A stretch of 64,000 nt of DNA from Schistocephalus solidus (GCA_017591395.1 WEDG01003255.1:186001-250000); one strand, 5' to 3'; shown: positions 34,241-46,035, counted from the first letter of the stretch. The notes: generated from the sequence alone by a model not told the origin. Made by a program: numbers and translations.

Positions 34241-35499
34241 CCAAGGCAGAACGGGATGAGTGAGTTCCGTTCCCGATCGATGAGAGTTCATCGACGGATA
34301 CTTCTATATTACCCCATCCCCGGTGTTTAGATGTTTTCTGTTTGATGACTACACCCAAGTAACTGTTCTTGGTTGGCGAAATCGACCAGGTGCGTGGCCG
34401 TTCTGTTCGTGTAAGTGCTCGCAGGCACACAGTGGCCAAAAGTGACGATACAAGGACACCCTGAGGACCTCTTCAAAGGACCTGGGCGTCAACGAAGAAA
34501 CACGCGAAGCCCCTGCACAAGGTCGATAGACTTGGCGCAAAACTGAAACGGCAATCGCCGCTAAGACGTGAACACCTCTTCCTCTTTGGCCGCGCTACCC
34601 GCGTTTTGGTTGAAGCCGGTTCGCATTCTCGGGTGAGGTTCCCTTGTGCCATCTGGATCCCCATACTCTCTCTGCTCGGCCGTTCCATGTTATCTCCTCG
34701 CCTGAGTGTCACCTACTTTCCTTACACCATGCGGATCACCATGACAGTTTGTCCTCCGCTCTGACAACAATTCTACAAGGGGGAGGAAGAGGGTGGTTTA
34801 AGTTTCCTGTCCAAATCATGCGTTAATCACCCTGTCGAGTGCCCTCGTGACTGGCATTGAACGTGGGGATTATGTCGTCTCTTGCCCAGCTAATCCGGCG
34901 TGGCAACAAGCAACTTATGGGCCCTAAACGCCTCGCTGAGCAGAATACACAATAGAGGCCTAGTAATGAGAAGCTGGGGCCGATTGCGCAATCCGTGGCG
35001 TTACGTCAGTTAAAGCCCCAATGTCTGAACAGTGGGTGAGCAGTTCACAGAAGCTAACAAAATTATTTCTTTTACGAGAAATCTCCATTTGATGGCTTTA
35101 ACTTTCTGCTTGCTAAAGAATTTCCCATAAAATAGTGAGTGTTCTTTTGGAATGCCTAAGGAACCGAACCCCCGCAGTTCACTCGGTGAAATATGCCTTT
35201 GGGTTATCTTCGGATTGAAGTTTGGCGAAGCAATTACATGGGTTAGGTTTGCAGGTCTGGACATTGCGCGCTTGGTTCATCAGTGTTAAACGTCCTCAAC
35301 TTAAGCTTTCGTACTAAATTTTAAACCTAGACTGTCATCTTCGGTTGCAAAGACTTAACATCATATTTATTTGCTAATTTATGCTTACATTGTGTAGGTT
35401 CGCATGACAATTGATGCACACATCTTGTAGCAGGTTTGTGCGAAACCACCCGTCCGCGTAGGCTCTGCGGATAGACTGGAGCCCTCACAAACAGTAAGC
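34241..35499. other. Mostly unassigned; faint LINE trace at 34446-34550
   Basis: Plus-strand translation at 34446-34550 gives RYKDTLRTSSKDLG and, after a stop, TWRKTETAI. This resembles the region after the RT in LINE-A-like elements (compare RRYKDTLKKSLTQLKIN near 38630). The rest is unrecognised. Confidence 0.35.
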
Positions 35500-35645
35500 A
35501 TAAGGAAGGAAGCCAGGCAATACTAGAGTGTCCATTTCTGACATGTTAGTCATCACCAGTCAACCTTACTCAAACACAGGTCTGAATCGTTTGGTATTTG
35601 AACCCGGGTTCTTTGATCATTGAGCGTTAGGTAGTTCAGTGTTCT
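35500..35645 (-). repeat. SINE, minus orientation, diverged
   Basis: The body is decayed (tgttagtcatcaccagtcaac); the reversed head keeps a B-box-like tatttgaacccggg. Confidence 0.6.
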
Positions 35646-35845
35646 GCCACGTACCCGCAGTCATTTCCGCTGCAATTGAGAAGAGTAAATACAGTGGGTG
35701 AGTTTTCCTATATATCAAGCTCATAATTGTGAAACTTATTAAGTGAGCACCATAGACCCAAATTTTCATTGAAATTTCGGGATCCGGGTACTTAATTTAA
35801 TGTATGTGCATAACAGTTGCAAAATTATATAACTATATGTAAGCA

Positions 35846-35960
35846 AAATGACATCACCGACACGGACAAGGGAGGCTAGAATGGCCGTTTCTACCGTATT
35901 ATTCATCATCAGCCAGTCATACGCGACTTTGAGCCTCGGGTGCCGCAACGCCTGCCACAC
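35846..35960 (-). repeat. SINE body, minus orientation, next to LINE-A
   Basis: It reads accgacacggacaagggaggc and attcatcatcagccagtcat, then passes within about 80 bp into the LINE-A endonuclease sequence. The long open frame from 35848 fuses antisense SINE to LINE-A and is not a real start. Confidence 0.65.
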
Positions 35961-36039
35961 CATACCCTCCCGGGTACCCTCCCCAGGCTTTTCGAATGAG
36001 CCCGCTCACTCTAGCAGCCTGAAATGTTCGATCCCTTTT

Positions 36040-36760
36040 AGACAATCTCAGGAGCAACAGACGGCGCTAGTCACTTTAGAACTGGCGCGCTACAAGGTGG
36101 ACATTGCTGCTCTCAGCGAGACCCGATTCTCTGAGCAGGGTCAGCTGGAGGAGGTGGGTGCCGGCTATACCTTTTTATGGAGCGGCCGGCCAAAGGCAGA
36201 GCGACGCGACGCTGGTGTCGCCTTTGCCATCCGGAGGGACATCACGGGACATCTGCCCTGTTTCCCACGGGGCATCAACGATCGCCTGATCAGCCTCCGC
36301 CTGCCTCTCCGGGGAGACAAGTTCGCCACCATCATCAGCGCCTACGCCCCCCAATGATGAGCTCCGACGAGACAAAGAACAGACTCTACGAGGCTCTACA
36401 CTCCCTCCTGACTACTGTGCCGAAGACAGATAAATTAATTGTCCTTGGTGACTTTAACACCCGCGTCGGGGACAGACAGTGCCACGTCGAGAGGAGTGCT
36501 TGGTACCCATGGTGTCGCACGCTTCAATGACAATGGTCTTCTTCTCCTATAAACCTGCGCAGAGCACCGCCTGATCTTGACCACCACCTTCTGCCTCCCG
36601 ATGCGACAGAAGGCAACTTGGGTACACCTCCGGTTGAGACACTGACATCTCTTGGACTATGTTCTCGTCCGGACGTGCTGGTGACAAAGGCGATCCCCTG
36701 TGCCGACGGACGGACGTATCACCGCCTCATCATCTGCAAGATGAGACTTAGTCTGCAACC
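36040..36760 (+). pseudogene. LINE-A apurinic-type endonuclease domain
   Basis: The open part to 36357 contains [17 protein letters not shown] (the conserved Glu of the ETR motif) and [14 protein letters not shown]. After a shift in a C run (about 36350), another frame gives [13 protein letters not shown], the GDFN motif with the catalytic Asp and Asn. A second shift near 36485 leads to [13 protein letters not shown]. The terminal Asp-His motif, expected as (S/T)DHRLV, reads TYHRLI at about 36714-36731, so the Asp is replaced by Tyr. The domain is therefore broken both by frame and by a catalytic residue. Confidence 0.8.
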
Positions 36761-37429
36761 ACGTAGGGGACCCCAAGGTAAGCGACCACCAGGTTAGTTG
36801 AATAGTGTTTTGTTGAATGGGCCTGCTCACCATTTCCATTTCAGCAACGAACTGGCCAACAGGCCGACCAACCTTCCAGTCGCCGACGAGGACTCCACCG
36901 GCGAGAACCGCTGATGCCAACTGAGGGACACGGTCCAATCCAACGCTTTGGATGTCCTCAGCATCACACGTCATCAACACCAGGACTAGTTTCGATGACA
37001 ACGATCAGCCATCAATGCTCTGCTCATCGAGAAGAACCAATTGCACAAAGCGTCAGTCGATCGCTCTACCGCTGCAAACAAACCAGCCTTCTACCGAAGT
37101 TGCCACCTTGTACAGTAACGGCTGCGAGAGATGCAGGACGCCTGGATGACCCGCAAGGCCAAGGAGATCCAAGGGTACGCGGAACGCAACGAATAAAGGA
37201 ACTTCTTCGCCGCTAACAAGGCTGTCTACGGACCTCCCGTCAAAGGAGCCGCCTCTCTTATCAGTGCCAATGTAACTACCCTGCTCACTGAGAAATCGCA
37301 AATCCTTAGGTGCTGGGCGAATCATTTCCAAAGCGTTCACAACCAGCCCTCCACCATCTCCGGCACCGCTATTGGTCGCCTGCCTGAAGTAGAAACCAAC
37401 GCGGACCTCGATCTCCTGCCCTCTCTTCA

Positions 37430-38490
37430 AGAAACCATCAGGACCGTACAAAAATACTTCAGTGGGAAAGTACCTGGATCAGACGAGATCGCTGCTGACA
37501 TCTACAAGCACGGCGGCCCCCAACTGATGAACCAGCTCATAGTGCTCTCCACAGATGCTAAGGTCTGGTTCCTCAGGAAATCAAAGACGCCAATATCATC
37601 CACCTCTACAAGAAGAAGTGGAACCGCAAACTCTGCGACAACCACCGGGAAATCTCGCTGCTAAAAATCGCCGGAAAGATCTTCACCCGCATTCTCCTCA
37701 ATCGTCTGAACGCTCATCGGGAGCAAGGAATGCTCCAGGAAAGCCAATGTGGCTTCCGACAACACCGAGGAACAGTTGACATGATCTTTGCCCCTCGCCA
37801 GCTGCAAGAGAAGTGCCATGAGATGTGGACTCACCTCTGAAACATTCGCAGTGACCGACGGAGTGAAGCAGGGCCACGTCCTTCCGCCTACACTCTTCAG
37901 TCTCATGTTCTCTGCCATGCTAATGGACGCCTACCATGACGAACGCCCCGGGATCCGCATCGCCTACCGGATGGACGGCCGACTCTTCAACCAACGGTGG
38001 ATGCATTTCCACTCGCGTGTATCCACAGTCACGATTCACGAACTTCTCTTCGCTGATGACGGCGCAGTCAATGCAACGACAGAAGAGGAAAGGCAAAGTA
38101 GCATGGACCTCTTTGCTGCCGTAGCTCACATCAATGTCAATGGCACCCAACTGAAATCTGTGGTTATCTTCACGTACCTAGGCAGCAACCTCTCCCGCAG
38201 CACCAAAGTCGACGATGAGATCACCCATTGGATCGCCACAGCCAGCCAAGCATTTGGACGCATGCAGAACATGATCTGGAATCGACACGGTCTTAACCTC
38301 AACACCAAACTCAAGATGTGCAAAGCTGTCATGTTGTCGACGCTGCTGTAGGGAGCGCAGACTAGCATGATCTACCAAAAGCAAGCGCATAAGCTCAACT
38401 CCTTCCACCTCAGCTGCCTCCGCCGAATACTAAAGCTGAGAGGGCAATACAGGATCCCGGACATGGAGGTGTTTCAATGAACAAGCCTTC
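37430..38490 (+). pseudogene. LINE-A reverse transcriptase, motif A deleted
   Basis: Recognisable blocks are YFSGKVPGSDEIAADIYKHG, QEIKDANIIHLYKKK, LLKIAGKIFTRILLNRLN and [14 protein letters not shown], then [20 protein letters not shown] and [11 protein letters not shown] (the Asp-Asp box, about 38046-38078). Between QEKCHEM and TDGVKQG about 60 residues expected in this family are absent, including motif A with the first catalytic Asp. A further gap lies between MDLFAA and VNGTQLK. The C-terminal region ([40 protein letters not shown]) continues to 38450. Confidence 0.85.
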
Positions 38491-38639
38491 TCAGTATTTA
38501 TGCTCAGTTGAAACAACTGCAGCTGCGCTGGAGCGGTCACCATTTTGAGGATGGACGGCGAGCGGCTACCCAAACGACTTTTCTACGGAGATGTCGCTAC
38601 AGGTGCTCGCTGACAAGGCGGTAAAAAAAACGACGCTAT

Positions 38640-39600
38640 AAGGACACTTTGAAGAAGTCTCTGACGCAACTGAAAATCAACCCGGTGACCTGGGAGGACC
38701 TCGCACAGAATAGACCGGCACGGCGAAGGTCCGTGCAGACTGGCTCAGCAATCTATGAGGCCAATCGCATCGTCGTCGCCAAAGCCAAAAGAACAGTACG
38801 AAAGTCACCAGCGCCCCAGACCAACACCGCCAATGCACAAGCCCTTCCAACATGTCCACGCTGTCAACGCACCTTCCGCGCGCGAATCGGCCTGGACCGA
38901 CATCTTCGGACGCAATGCACCAACAATCTGAGAATTCCAAATTCTACGTCAAGTTCTGCCTACCCTCCATCGGACTCCCCCAACCTAAACCCTGACATCA
39001 ATTCCATTACTTCCACCATCATAGCGACCACATCGCAATACTCCTCACCTGTTACCTCCACCACCTCCGCAACCACCACCACCACCACCACCAGCAATGG
39101 GGACTCTCGCCTAACTTGTCCTCGATTGCAACCGCACATCCACCTCACGCATCGGCATGGTCAATCACTTACGAATCCATCGCACAGAGACTGCTGCACC
39201 AACCCGCATCCGATATCGCCGTATCCACTGCCCTCGCGCATTCACTCACCACATGGGCCTACTCGGTCACATGCGCATTCATGACAGCATAATTAATCGC
39301 AATGTTGACAAAGCCGATACCCCATGAACACCCTCCGCTCCTGCCATTCTTACCGCCACTGCCACCCCCACTACCATGATTGACATCCCCAGCCTCTCCC
39401 GATTTCTCCTGCTCACACTGCGCCCGCAAATTCTACCCACGCATCGGCCTGGTCGGTCACCTGGAATCCATCGCACGGAGCCTGGTGAACCAGTGCCTGG
39501 GGCTCCGACATACAGTCGACGCGCCCGCCTGCACTGCCCTCACTGCTCCCACACATTCACACACCGCATGGGCCTCCACGACAACCTGCGGTAAACCAAC
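38640..39600 (+). pseudogene. LINE-A C-terminal C2H2-finger region
   Basis: The open frame from 38649 holds the post-RT segment (VTWEDLAQNRPARRRSVQTG, SAIYEANRIVVAKAKR) and a first finger with CPRC, a QRTFRARIGL core and HLRTQC (residues about 77-98). A low-complexity Ser/Thr linker with a Thr run follows. Later fingers are out of frame: CPRAFTHHMGLLGHMRIH (about 39230-39285) and CSHCARKFYPRIGLVGHL (about 39412-39466). These fingers probably bind nucleic acid during integration. A homologous minus-strand copy is at 13230-14280. Confidence 0.8.
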
Positions 39601-40344
39601 GGTGGTTAAGCCACATCAGAGCACACTACCTATACCAATACATAGACAACACCCTCACCATAATCCCGTACCTGAGCATATCACGGTTTCCTAGGAACTG
39701 TGGCTTGGAAGGTTACCAATCTGACGCTTACACCAGACCACGCCATCGGCCCCGTGTATGCGCTGTGTGTGTCGAGTTGCTGACCGGTGGACTGGAAGTC
39801 AGATGGCGATGGCTCCTCCATATCCTCTGATTTAGTGAATCCTGGTGTGTGCGTTATGGGGGGCAGGTCATGATGTGGCACGCGAAGATGGGTACGCCGA
39901 TCCGTCAGCCAATGCGCCCACTCCCACATCAGACAACTGACCGGCTCGGACAGTGTCTGATGGTGGGTGTTGGGGAGAGAGTGAGGTCGACAGCTCAGCG
40001 TATTTTCCTCACTATAAAAAATCTGACGCGCTTGAAACTATCACGGTGCGCTAAAAGCCGTGGCTTGGAAGGTTGCCAACTAACGGGATAACTCAAACCG
40101 CGTGGTCAGCCCAATGTGTGTTTTGTGTGGAGTGGCTGACTGGCGGACTGAGAGTCAGGCTGCAATGGCTCCTTCTTAATGTGGTCTTTATAGCCCTCTT
40201 ACTCTGTGGGATCCGAGCCAGGTGTGGTGGTACACCCAGTGGCGGCTCCGGCCGCGCCAGCCAACTGCGACCTCTCTCATCTCCGGTCTTCTTGTCTGTG
40301 TCGTGAGACCGGGCTCAGGTGGGGGCGGAGAAGAGTGTGCGGGA

Positions 40345-41440
40345 CTAAACTGTCCTCATTGCGATCGCACATTCACCTCACACATCAGCCTGGCCGGTCA
40401 CTTGTGAATCCATCGCACAGAGACTGGCGAACTAGTGCCTGGAGCACCAAAACACAGCAGAGACCGCCACCTCCAATGCCCTCACTGTCCACGCGCATTC
40501 ACGCATCGCATGGGCCTGATCGGTCACATGCGAAAGTGGAATCCACTGCGATGCCAACACAGTTAACACATCTTACATACCCATCAACACTTCCTATAGT
40601 CATCCCATGGGCGTGACTATCAGTACCAGAAGCAGAGCCCCCGTAGACTCAGCACCTCCCGACATATCCTGTCCTCATTGTTACCGCAAATGCACGTCAG
40701 CCATCGGCCTGATCGGTGACTTGCGAATCCATCGCTCAGAGAACTGTGAACCAGTGCAGGGAGCACCAACATAAACCCGCCGTATCCGACTCAACTGTAC
40801 GCACTGCCCATGCACATTCACACACCGCATGGACTTATTAGGTCACATGCGTCCCCATGAAAATCTACGATGGATCACCGGTGGCTATACCACAACACTA
40901 CATCTCTCCTCATCAGCCTCTGCACCTCAGATAATCACACACAACACCACAAAAAAACATGCTCTCAGTCTGCATAACTGTTTGAAAGGCAAATATAATC
41001 TGAGCTTGAAAATATCACGGGGCGATAAGCGCCGTGGGTCAGCAGGTTGCCAACTGACGGGAGAACTCGGACCGCGTGGTCAATCCAGTGTGTGCATGTG
41101 TTCGCCATGGATAACTGGCGGACCGCGAGTCAGGTTACAATGGCCCTTTCTTAATGTGGCCTTTATGGCACTCCCACTCAGTTGGGATCCGAGCCGCCCC
41201 TCTCTTTTGTTGTTGTGTTCTTGTCTGGAGTAGGACCACAGTGCGTGGGCCTGCGCCCTCTCCCATCTCCGGTCTTCTTGACTCTACCTTGACACTGGGT
41301 CCAGGTGGGGAGTGGAACAGAGAGTGAGGTAGATTCATCGCAAGTATACTCTCACTATAATCCAGCACGAATCACCGTCCCTGCACAGCATACGGTGGAC
41401 ATCGTCAAACACGACGGTCGAACTAGCATGTGTGACCCCT
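40345..41440 (+). mobile_element. Second LINE-A 3' fragment (fingers plus tail)
   Basis: It begins LNCPHCDRTFTSHISLAGHL at a break inside the preceding tail module. Further finger remnants follow (HCPRAFTHRMGLIGHMRK near 40480-40540; HTFTHRMDLLGHMRPH-like near 40810-40860). The U2 tail starts at about 41010 (cgataagcgccgtggg) and ends gtcgaactagcatgtgtg at 41440. Stops are frequent. Confidence 0.7.
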
Positions 41441-41812
41441 AAACGGGTCAAGTGGTAGATGCTTTGGACCAACATGGGGGCCACCTCAGGACATGCCAGG
41501 CGTTATTCGGGTTGCGCTCCCATAACAAATACCGAACAGGGGGTGTGGTGGGACGCCTAAGGGTGGCTAGGGCCTAGGAGCCCGGCCCCGGCCGCGCCAG
41601 CCACATGCGCCCTCTCCCAGCTCCGGTCTTCTTGACTCTGCCTTGACAACGGGCATAGGCGGGTAAGGGAAGAGAGAGTGTGGTAGATGCAGTGAAAGTC
41701 TACTATCACTTAAAACTAATTTGCACACAAGTCACCGTCCCTGCACCAACTTTCTAGGGGAACATACGGTGGAAATCGTGGGACTACGATGTTCGAACTG
41801 ACATGTGTGATT
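41441..41812 (+). repeat. Third LINE-A tail module
   Basis: It starts gggtcaagtggtagatgctt, contains cgttattcgggttgcgctcc, then gtcttcttgactctgccttg and the usual tail blocks, ending gttcgaactgacatgtgtg. It is the same unit as 7446-7807 in the opposite orientation, and it follows the previous tail end directly, giving tandem tails. Confidence 0.75.
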
Positions 41813-42249
41813 AGGTGAATGTTTAGATGATTTCAGCCTAGGCTCACAGAGCCTCATTGAACTGAAATCTCAACAGGTAAGCAGCTATCAAGACTGGCAG
41901 AAAGCCTAGGTAGAAAAGTGAAAGAAAATATAAGCCAGGCAAGTAAGGCAATTTTCGGTCAATTTTGTGCTTTTAGCGCTTCGACAATGGTGAACTGATC
42001 CTACTCTCTGAAACGTCAGCCATCTCTCCATCTCTAATTAAGGTCTAGTTCTCTTTCTATAGTCGCTAAGCCCAACAGCTTTGGATTTATTTGCATGAAC
42101 ACAAAATCAAAGATACCATAAATTTTATTCAGTCGACCTGGAGATTGTGCAAAATTATGATTGGGGAATGCAGTGTTTTTCAGTATTCTCTCCATTGCAA
42201 GCTTGTGTGTTTTACGCAGAACCTGCACGCATCTGGCAACCAAAGCGTT
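41813..42249. other. Unassigned AT-rich stretch
   Basis: No gene or repeat recognised. Confidence 0.3.
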
Positions 42250-42690
42250 TTCCAAGAAATTCCCGCCCGAATTTCGCCGCTGGCCTTCGCTCTCGTAGAA
42301 AAACGTGTGACTTTCTTGGTGTGCACGTACGTTCGCACTTCGCCTGACGGCAAGTTGGCCAATCAGCGTGCAGCCGGCTCTATACAGCCTGAAACTGGCC
42401 CTATCAATTGGTCACCTAAGCGGCGGGCAGCACGTCAGTAGCTTGATGGGCGCGACACCGATTGGCCGCTTCGTCTGGGCGTCTGCTAAGTGGCGACGTG
42501 CTACTCCGGGTGTGTCGGTGTATACGCACCCGAAACAGAGCGAGGGGGACTCGGGAAGAGTGAGAGAGAGGGGGAGGCGCATTGTGGCTCCTAAAAAACG
42601 ACATTTTCGAAGAGTGGCGTTCAGTCATCCTGCGTGCAAACGAACAATCTCACGAACAGCGGGAAGCGATCATACATGAAAAGTGAGTGC
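42250..42690 (+). promoter_or_regulatory. Possible CpG-rich promoter and first exon
   Basis: CCAAT-type pentamers occur at 42359-42363 (ccaat), 42407-42411 (attgg) and 42461-42465 (attgg) in a CpG-rich patch surrounded by AT-rich DNA. About 215 bp later, atgaaaa is followed by gtgagtgcg (donor at 42683), so a first exon ending two codons after an ATG is conceivable. A plus frame 42368-42679 (103 codons) is Arg-rich and unrecognised. No downstream exon was identified before the AT-rich region, so the target gene, if any, is unknown. Confidence 0.25.
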
Positions 42691-42908
42691 GCACTGTTGC
42701 AATTTGTCTGTGAAAAGTAAATGCTAATATTCGGTGCAAATAAGATCTGCTTTTTTACTATACAATAAGCGTTTTAAAATTTATAACATTCTGACCCGGT
42801 TCCAATTAGAAGGCTGCTGCATGCGTGACGTTTTACTTACCAAGTTAACATAGATCGGTGGTGCGGTTACCAGACAAGTAATGTATGCATTGAGGTCTGT
42901 ATATGGGG

Positions 42909-42958
42909 TTACATTAAACATCATATTGTCAGCGCTGACAATATGATGTATCATGTAA
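42909..42958. repeat. 50-bp palindrome
   Basis: The core of 32 bp (42918-42949) is perfect with no loop: catcatattgtcagc meets its exact complement gctgacaatatgatg, plus one further pair. The arms extend to ttacat ... atgtaa with two mismatched pairs. This could extrude as a cruciform or be the remnant of a fused transposon end. Confidence 0.9.
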
Positions 42959-42964
42959 ACTTTG

Positions 42965-44084
42965 TATATACTATTGGCTGCCTATGGAAAATTTAATGAA
43001 TGTAAGACGGCTGTCCCTTGAGGCTGATGGACTTTGGCCCAAACATTCATAAACTTTCGGTTTGTTCCTACAAAGCTTAATTCAGACTGCCTTACTCCAA
43101 GTTAGCGAGTAACTTCTGAGGAAATCAAAAATAAATAACATTGAGGCCTATTATTCTTGAAGAAGTTTATTTAAAAGAATGGGTCTGTGGTAGACACGCC
43201 GGTTTTTAATGTTAAGATTTTCTGATTTCTCAAGAACCCTATGTGCTTACTTTAAGTAAATTATTTGGGACGCACCTTCTCAGATTTGGTTCAAAAGACA
43301 ATATAAATAAATGAGCTAAATGACATTATCTTTAGTGAAGCAGACATAGTTTGTCCTGGGGAATTTGCTTCACATTCATAAAGGAATTTTGCCGGAACTA
43401 AATAAGCTTAGATAAAGCAAATTACATATGGGGAGCACTCATATCAGATAAACCTTTCACTCCTTTGTCTACCAATAAGATTTCATTCCTTTCGGTCTAC
43501 ATTAAATAAGACAGCTTACTTCGTATCTTTACTATGCAATGACCGTACGCAGATAAATAAGAGATTCCCAATGAGCCAGAAATGCTCCCATTGAATTGTC
43601 GGTAGGGAAATGCATACCAGTGTTTTCGGCCAACAAATGTAACTGAGAAAAACATTCCATCAGAAACTCAATCCACAAATTCACCGATAATCGATGTGTG
43701 GTTTTCGCTCGCGTTAATTTCATTCACGCAAATGGGCAAAATCTCAAACGCATGATTAATTTTTGTCCTTAAACCATGCTTGTAAATCAACTCACTGCAT
43801 AGTTGGCAACGAGTGTGGCTAGGTAATGTTGCTGTGCCATCCTTCTCATGACCTGTGGTTTGGATTCAGCCATTCGGACAGACGCCCTGGGCCCTGCTTT
43901 CCTCATTCTCTGATGGCTGGCAGGTGGAAAACGTCAGGGATCCATTGGCGAGCTGAATTCATCGAAGCTGCGAGATGCAATGGCAACATCGGTGAAACAC
44001 AGGCCTGGACTTGCAGTTAGTAACTGCATTCTTAGTAGTATAGTATAGTAAAGTATAGTGATTACTGCAGTTTCCGGTGTATCG
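42965..44084. other. R3-like trace then unassigned
   Basis: 42965-43150 resembles R3 (gctgatggactttggcccaa, ttactccaagttagcgag). The phrase catcggtgaaacacaggcct (about 43987) is another R3 motif. The remainder is unassigned; the frame at 43826-44020 has no known motif. Confidence 0.4.
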
Positions 44085-44325
44085 GCGCACCTAGGGTCTG
44101 CACTGGCCGTGTCAGCCACCGGTGCCCTCTCCCGCCTCCAGTCTTCTTCACTTGGTCATGACACCGAACCCAGATGGGGGAGGGAAGGGCGAGTGCGGTA
44201 GGTGCAGCGCAAGTCTACTCTCACTATAATCTGATTAATGCACAAGTTGCCATATCCATATCAAGTTGCAATGGCACATACGATGGACCTCGTCGGATAT
44301 GGTGGTCGAACTGTCATGCAGTAAT
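44085..44325 (+). repeat. LINE-A tail module, plus orientation
   Basis: It has ccagtcttcttcacttggtc, cccagatgggggaggg, gagtgcggtaggtgcagcg, cataccagtc-type tail blocks and catacgatggacctcgtcgg, ending gtcgaactgtcatg. Confidence 0.75.
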
Positions 44326-45469
44326 AACTATCGTTAACATAGGCGCCGAGTGCAATTTTGCTTTGGATGTCCTGCGAATTTTTACGGAATGTCATGCGAA
44401 CTTATGATACGCAAAAATACACCAACAGAACAATAAAAATTTCGCAATAACGTTAGATAAAGCGTTTAAATTTCCTCAAAAATTGCTGTGCGAACTGGTA
44501 GTACATTCACTGACACAAATAGCTGAACTAAAATCCATCAGCTTCAGTGAAGTATCCACGAGCTCAAATCGTCACCACACTGTAGCGATGAACCAAAGTT
44601 GTAAACCCTGTGGTCAGATGAAAATAATTTTTTTGCGGCGGTAGAACGTATGTAGTTTGGTAAGATCTAGTGCACCCTAAACACCATAACCAACTGGCAT
44701 AGACCGCAAGGTATATTTTTGACTAGAACAGAAAACTCAAATCATGTCACATCCATGATATACCCAAGCACAGTTTTGAGTTACTCCGTACACCGCGGCA
44801 CGCTCGGCAATTAGACGGACTTATAAATACCCCGCCTGGTGGAGCAATACTCCACCGTTATCTCCTGTGAAACTGCCATAAATTGGCCATCTTATTCGAC
44901 ACCCCGATGGTAATTACCGTCGCATCTACTTTGGACTGAATCACTTGTAAGCGCGAGTAGAAAATATCACCGGTGATTTGAAGTTCAGTACCGTTTTCTG
45001 CTGCACAACTACTGATCTGGCATTTTAAAAACCCATGCAGTCTTCCTCCTACTTCGTACTGCTACCGTACAGTGTTCTGTTTTGTTAAACAACTTGCTAA
45101 CTGCATACATGTCCCGATGAGAGGATCGACCTCGACCCCTTTCACACGCAGCGCAGCGTCTGGCTTGGGGTGAAAAAAGACCCGCCTACCCGTGCCACAC
45201 TCACCTAATCACGGTGATGGAGCAGATGTGCCTTAGTTAGAGGTCAAGGTTAACCATGATCTGAAACACGTTTTCGACTAGAAAGGATTGCTTAGGTGGG
45301 CATAAGATACTTCAAATATGCCAGGATGCTGCCTTTTGAATTAACCTCTTTTCAAATGCCTGTGGAAACTAAATACGATAAAGAAATAACTACTCAAATA
45401 GTGTGGCGTTTGTTTATTGATCTTCAACGTCCTTACTAACTGAAATGGAATTTTACAGAGACCATGCAC
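44326..45469. other. Unassigned AT-rich stretch
   Basis: No gene recognised. A short LINE-A-UTR-like phrase (acccgcctacccgtgccaca) sits at about 45180-45200. Confidence 0.3.
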
Positions 45470-46035
45470 AAAAATGTCATGGTCTCTTTCTTGTACGTAT
45501 TTGGTAGCAGGTCACATCTTCTTCGAATATTATACTCACAAAGAAGAGAATATTGAGGTTTAGGAAAAAGTTTTTCAATTCCCCAAAAAAATTTAGGTTC
45601 CATCTACCGTTGCATTTGCTTTTAAGATTTTAGTTTACAAACTGTATGCTTTCATACATATCACACATTAGGCCGTTGAATTAAGAATATACCATACACT
45701 ATTCATAAAATCTGCGATGGATATGGACTATGTTGTATGCTTGCTGAAGAAACTTAGTAAACTTCCAGGAAGGAAACTATCTGAATGGCCATTGTACGGT
45801 CGTAACTATATCATAATTAAAAAGCTTTTTAAAACATAAATATACTCCTCGTTTGAATAAAAAAAATAAGAAGACATAAGTTGCTCCCGATAAAACCCAA
45901 TAAATAATATTTTGGTGCATTATATTTAAAAAAATCTATATTTTAATTTGTAAGGACATCGAACATAAAGATAAAAATGCATGCTACTTTCGTATTCATT
46001 TTTTTGTAGAGTGGACTTTTTTTCGGATGATTAAA
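45470..46035 (+). repeat. AT-rich dispersed repeat R2, copy 1
   Basis: Colinear by eye with 54925-55500: a tatttggtagcaggtcacat block, a ttaaaaagctttttaaaaca block, ggacatcgaacataaagata and a gtattcattttttt block. A partial copy lies at 48710-48940. It is non-coding and of unknown class. Confidence 0.5.

Larger units (their letters stand above)
35990..40340 (+). mobile_element. LINE-A: APE-type non-LTR retrotransposon with C2H2 fingers, degenerate
   Basis: This is the most complete LINE-A copy: endonuclease (36040-36760), linker (36780-37400), reverse transcriptase (37430-38090), post-RT region (38150-38760), C2H2-finger region (38840-39590) and UTR modules U1 and U2 (39690-40340). Such elements encode one enzyme that nicks genomic DNA and copies its RNA at the nick. 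Many frameshifts and stops, loss of RT motif A and a changed endonuclease residue show it is dead. The U2 end is cut and replaced at 40345 by the finger region of another copy. I do not assign a named clade. Confidence 0.85.

Noticed and set aside
35848..36040. Upstream start of the LINE-A endonuclease frame
   Set aside because: This part is antisense SINE and unassigned sequence that happens to be in frame.
38960..39148. Val-rich minus frame
   Set aside because: Reverse of the Thr-rich linker of LINE-A.
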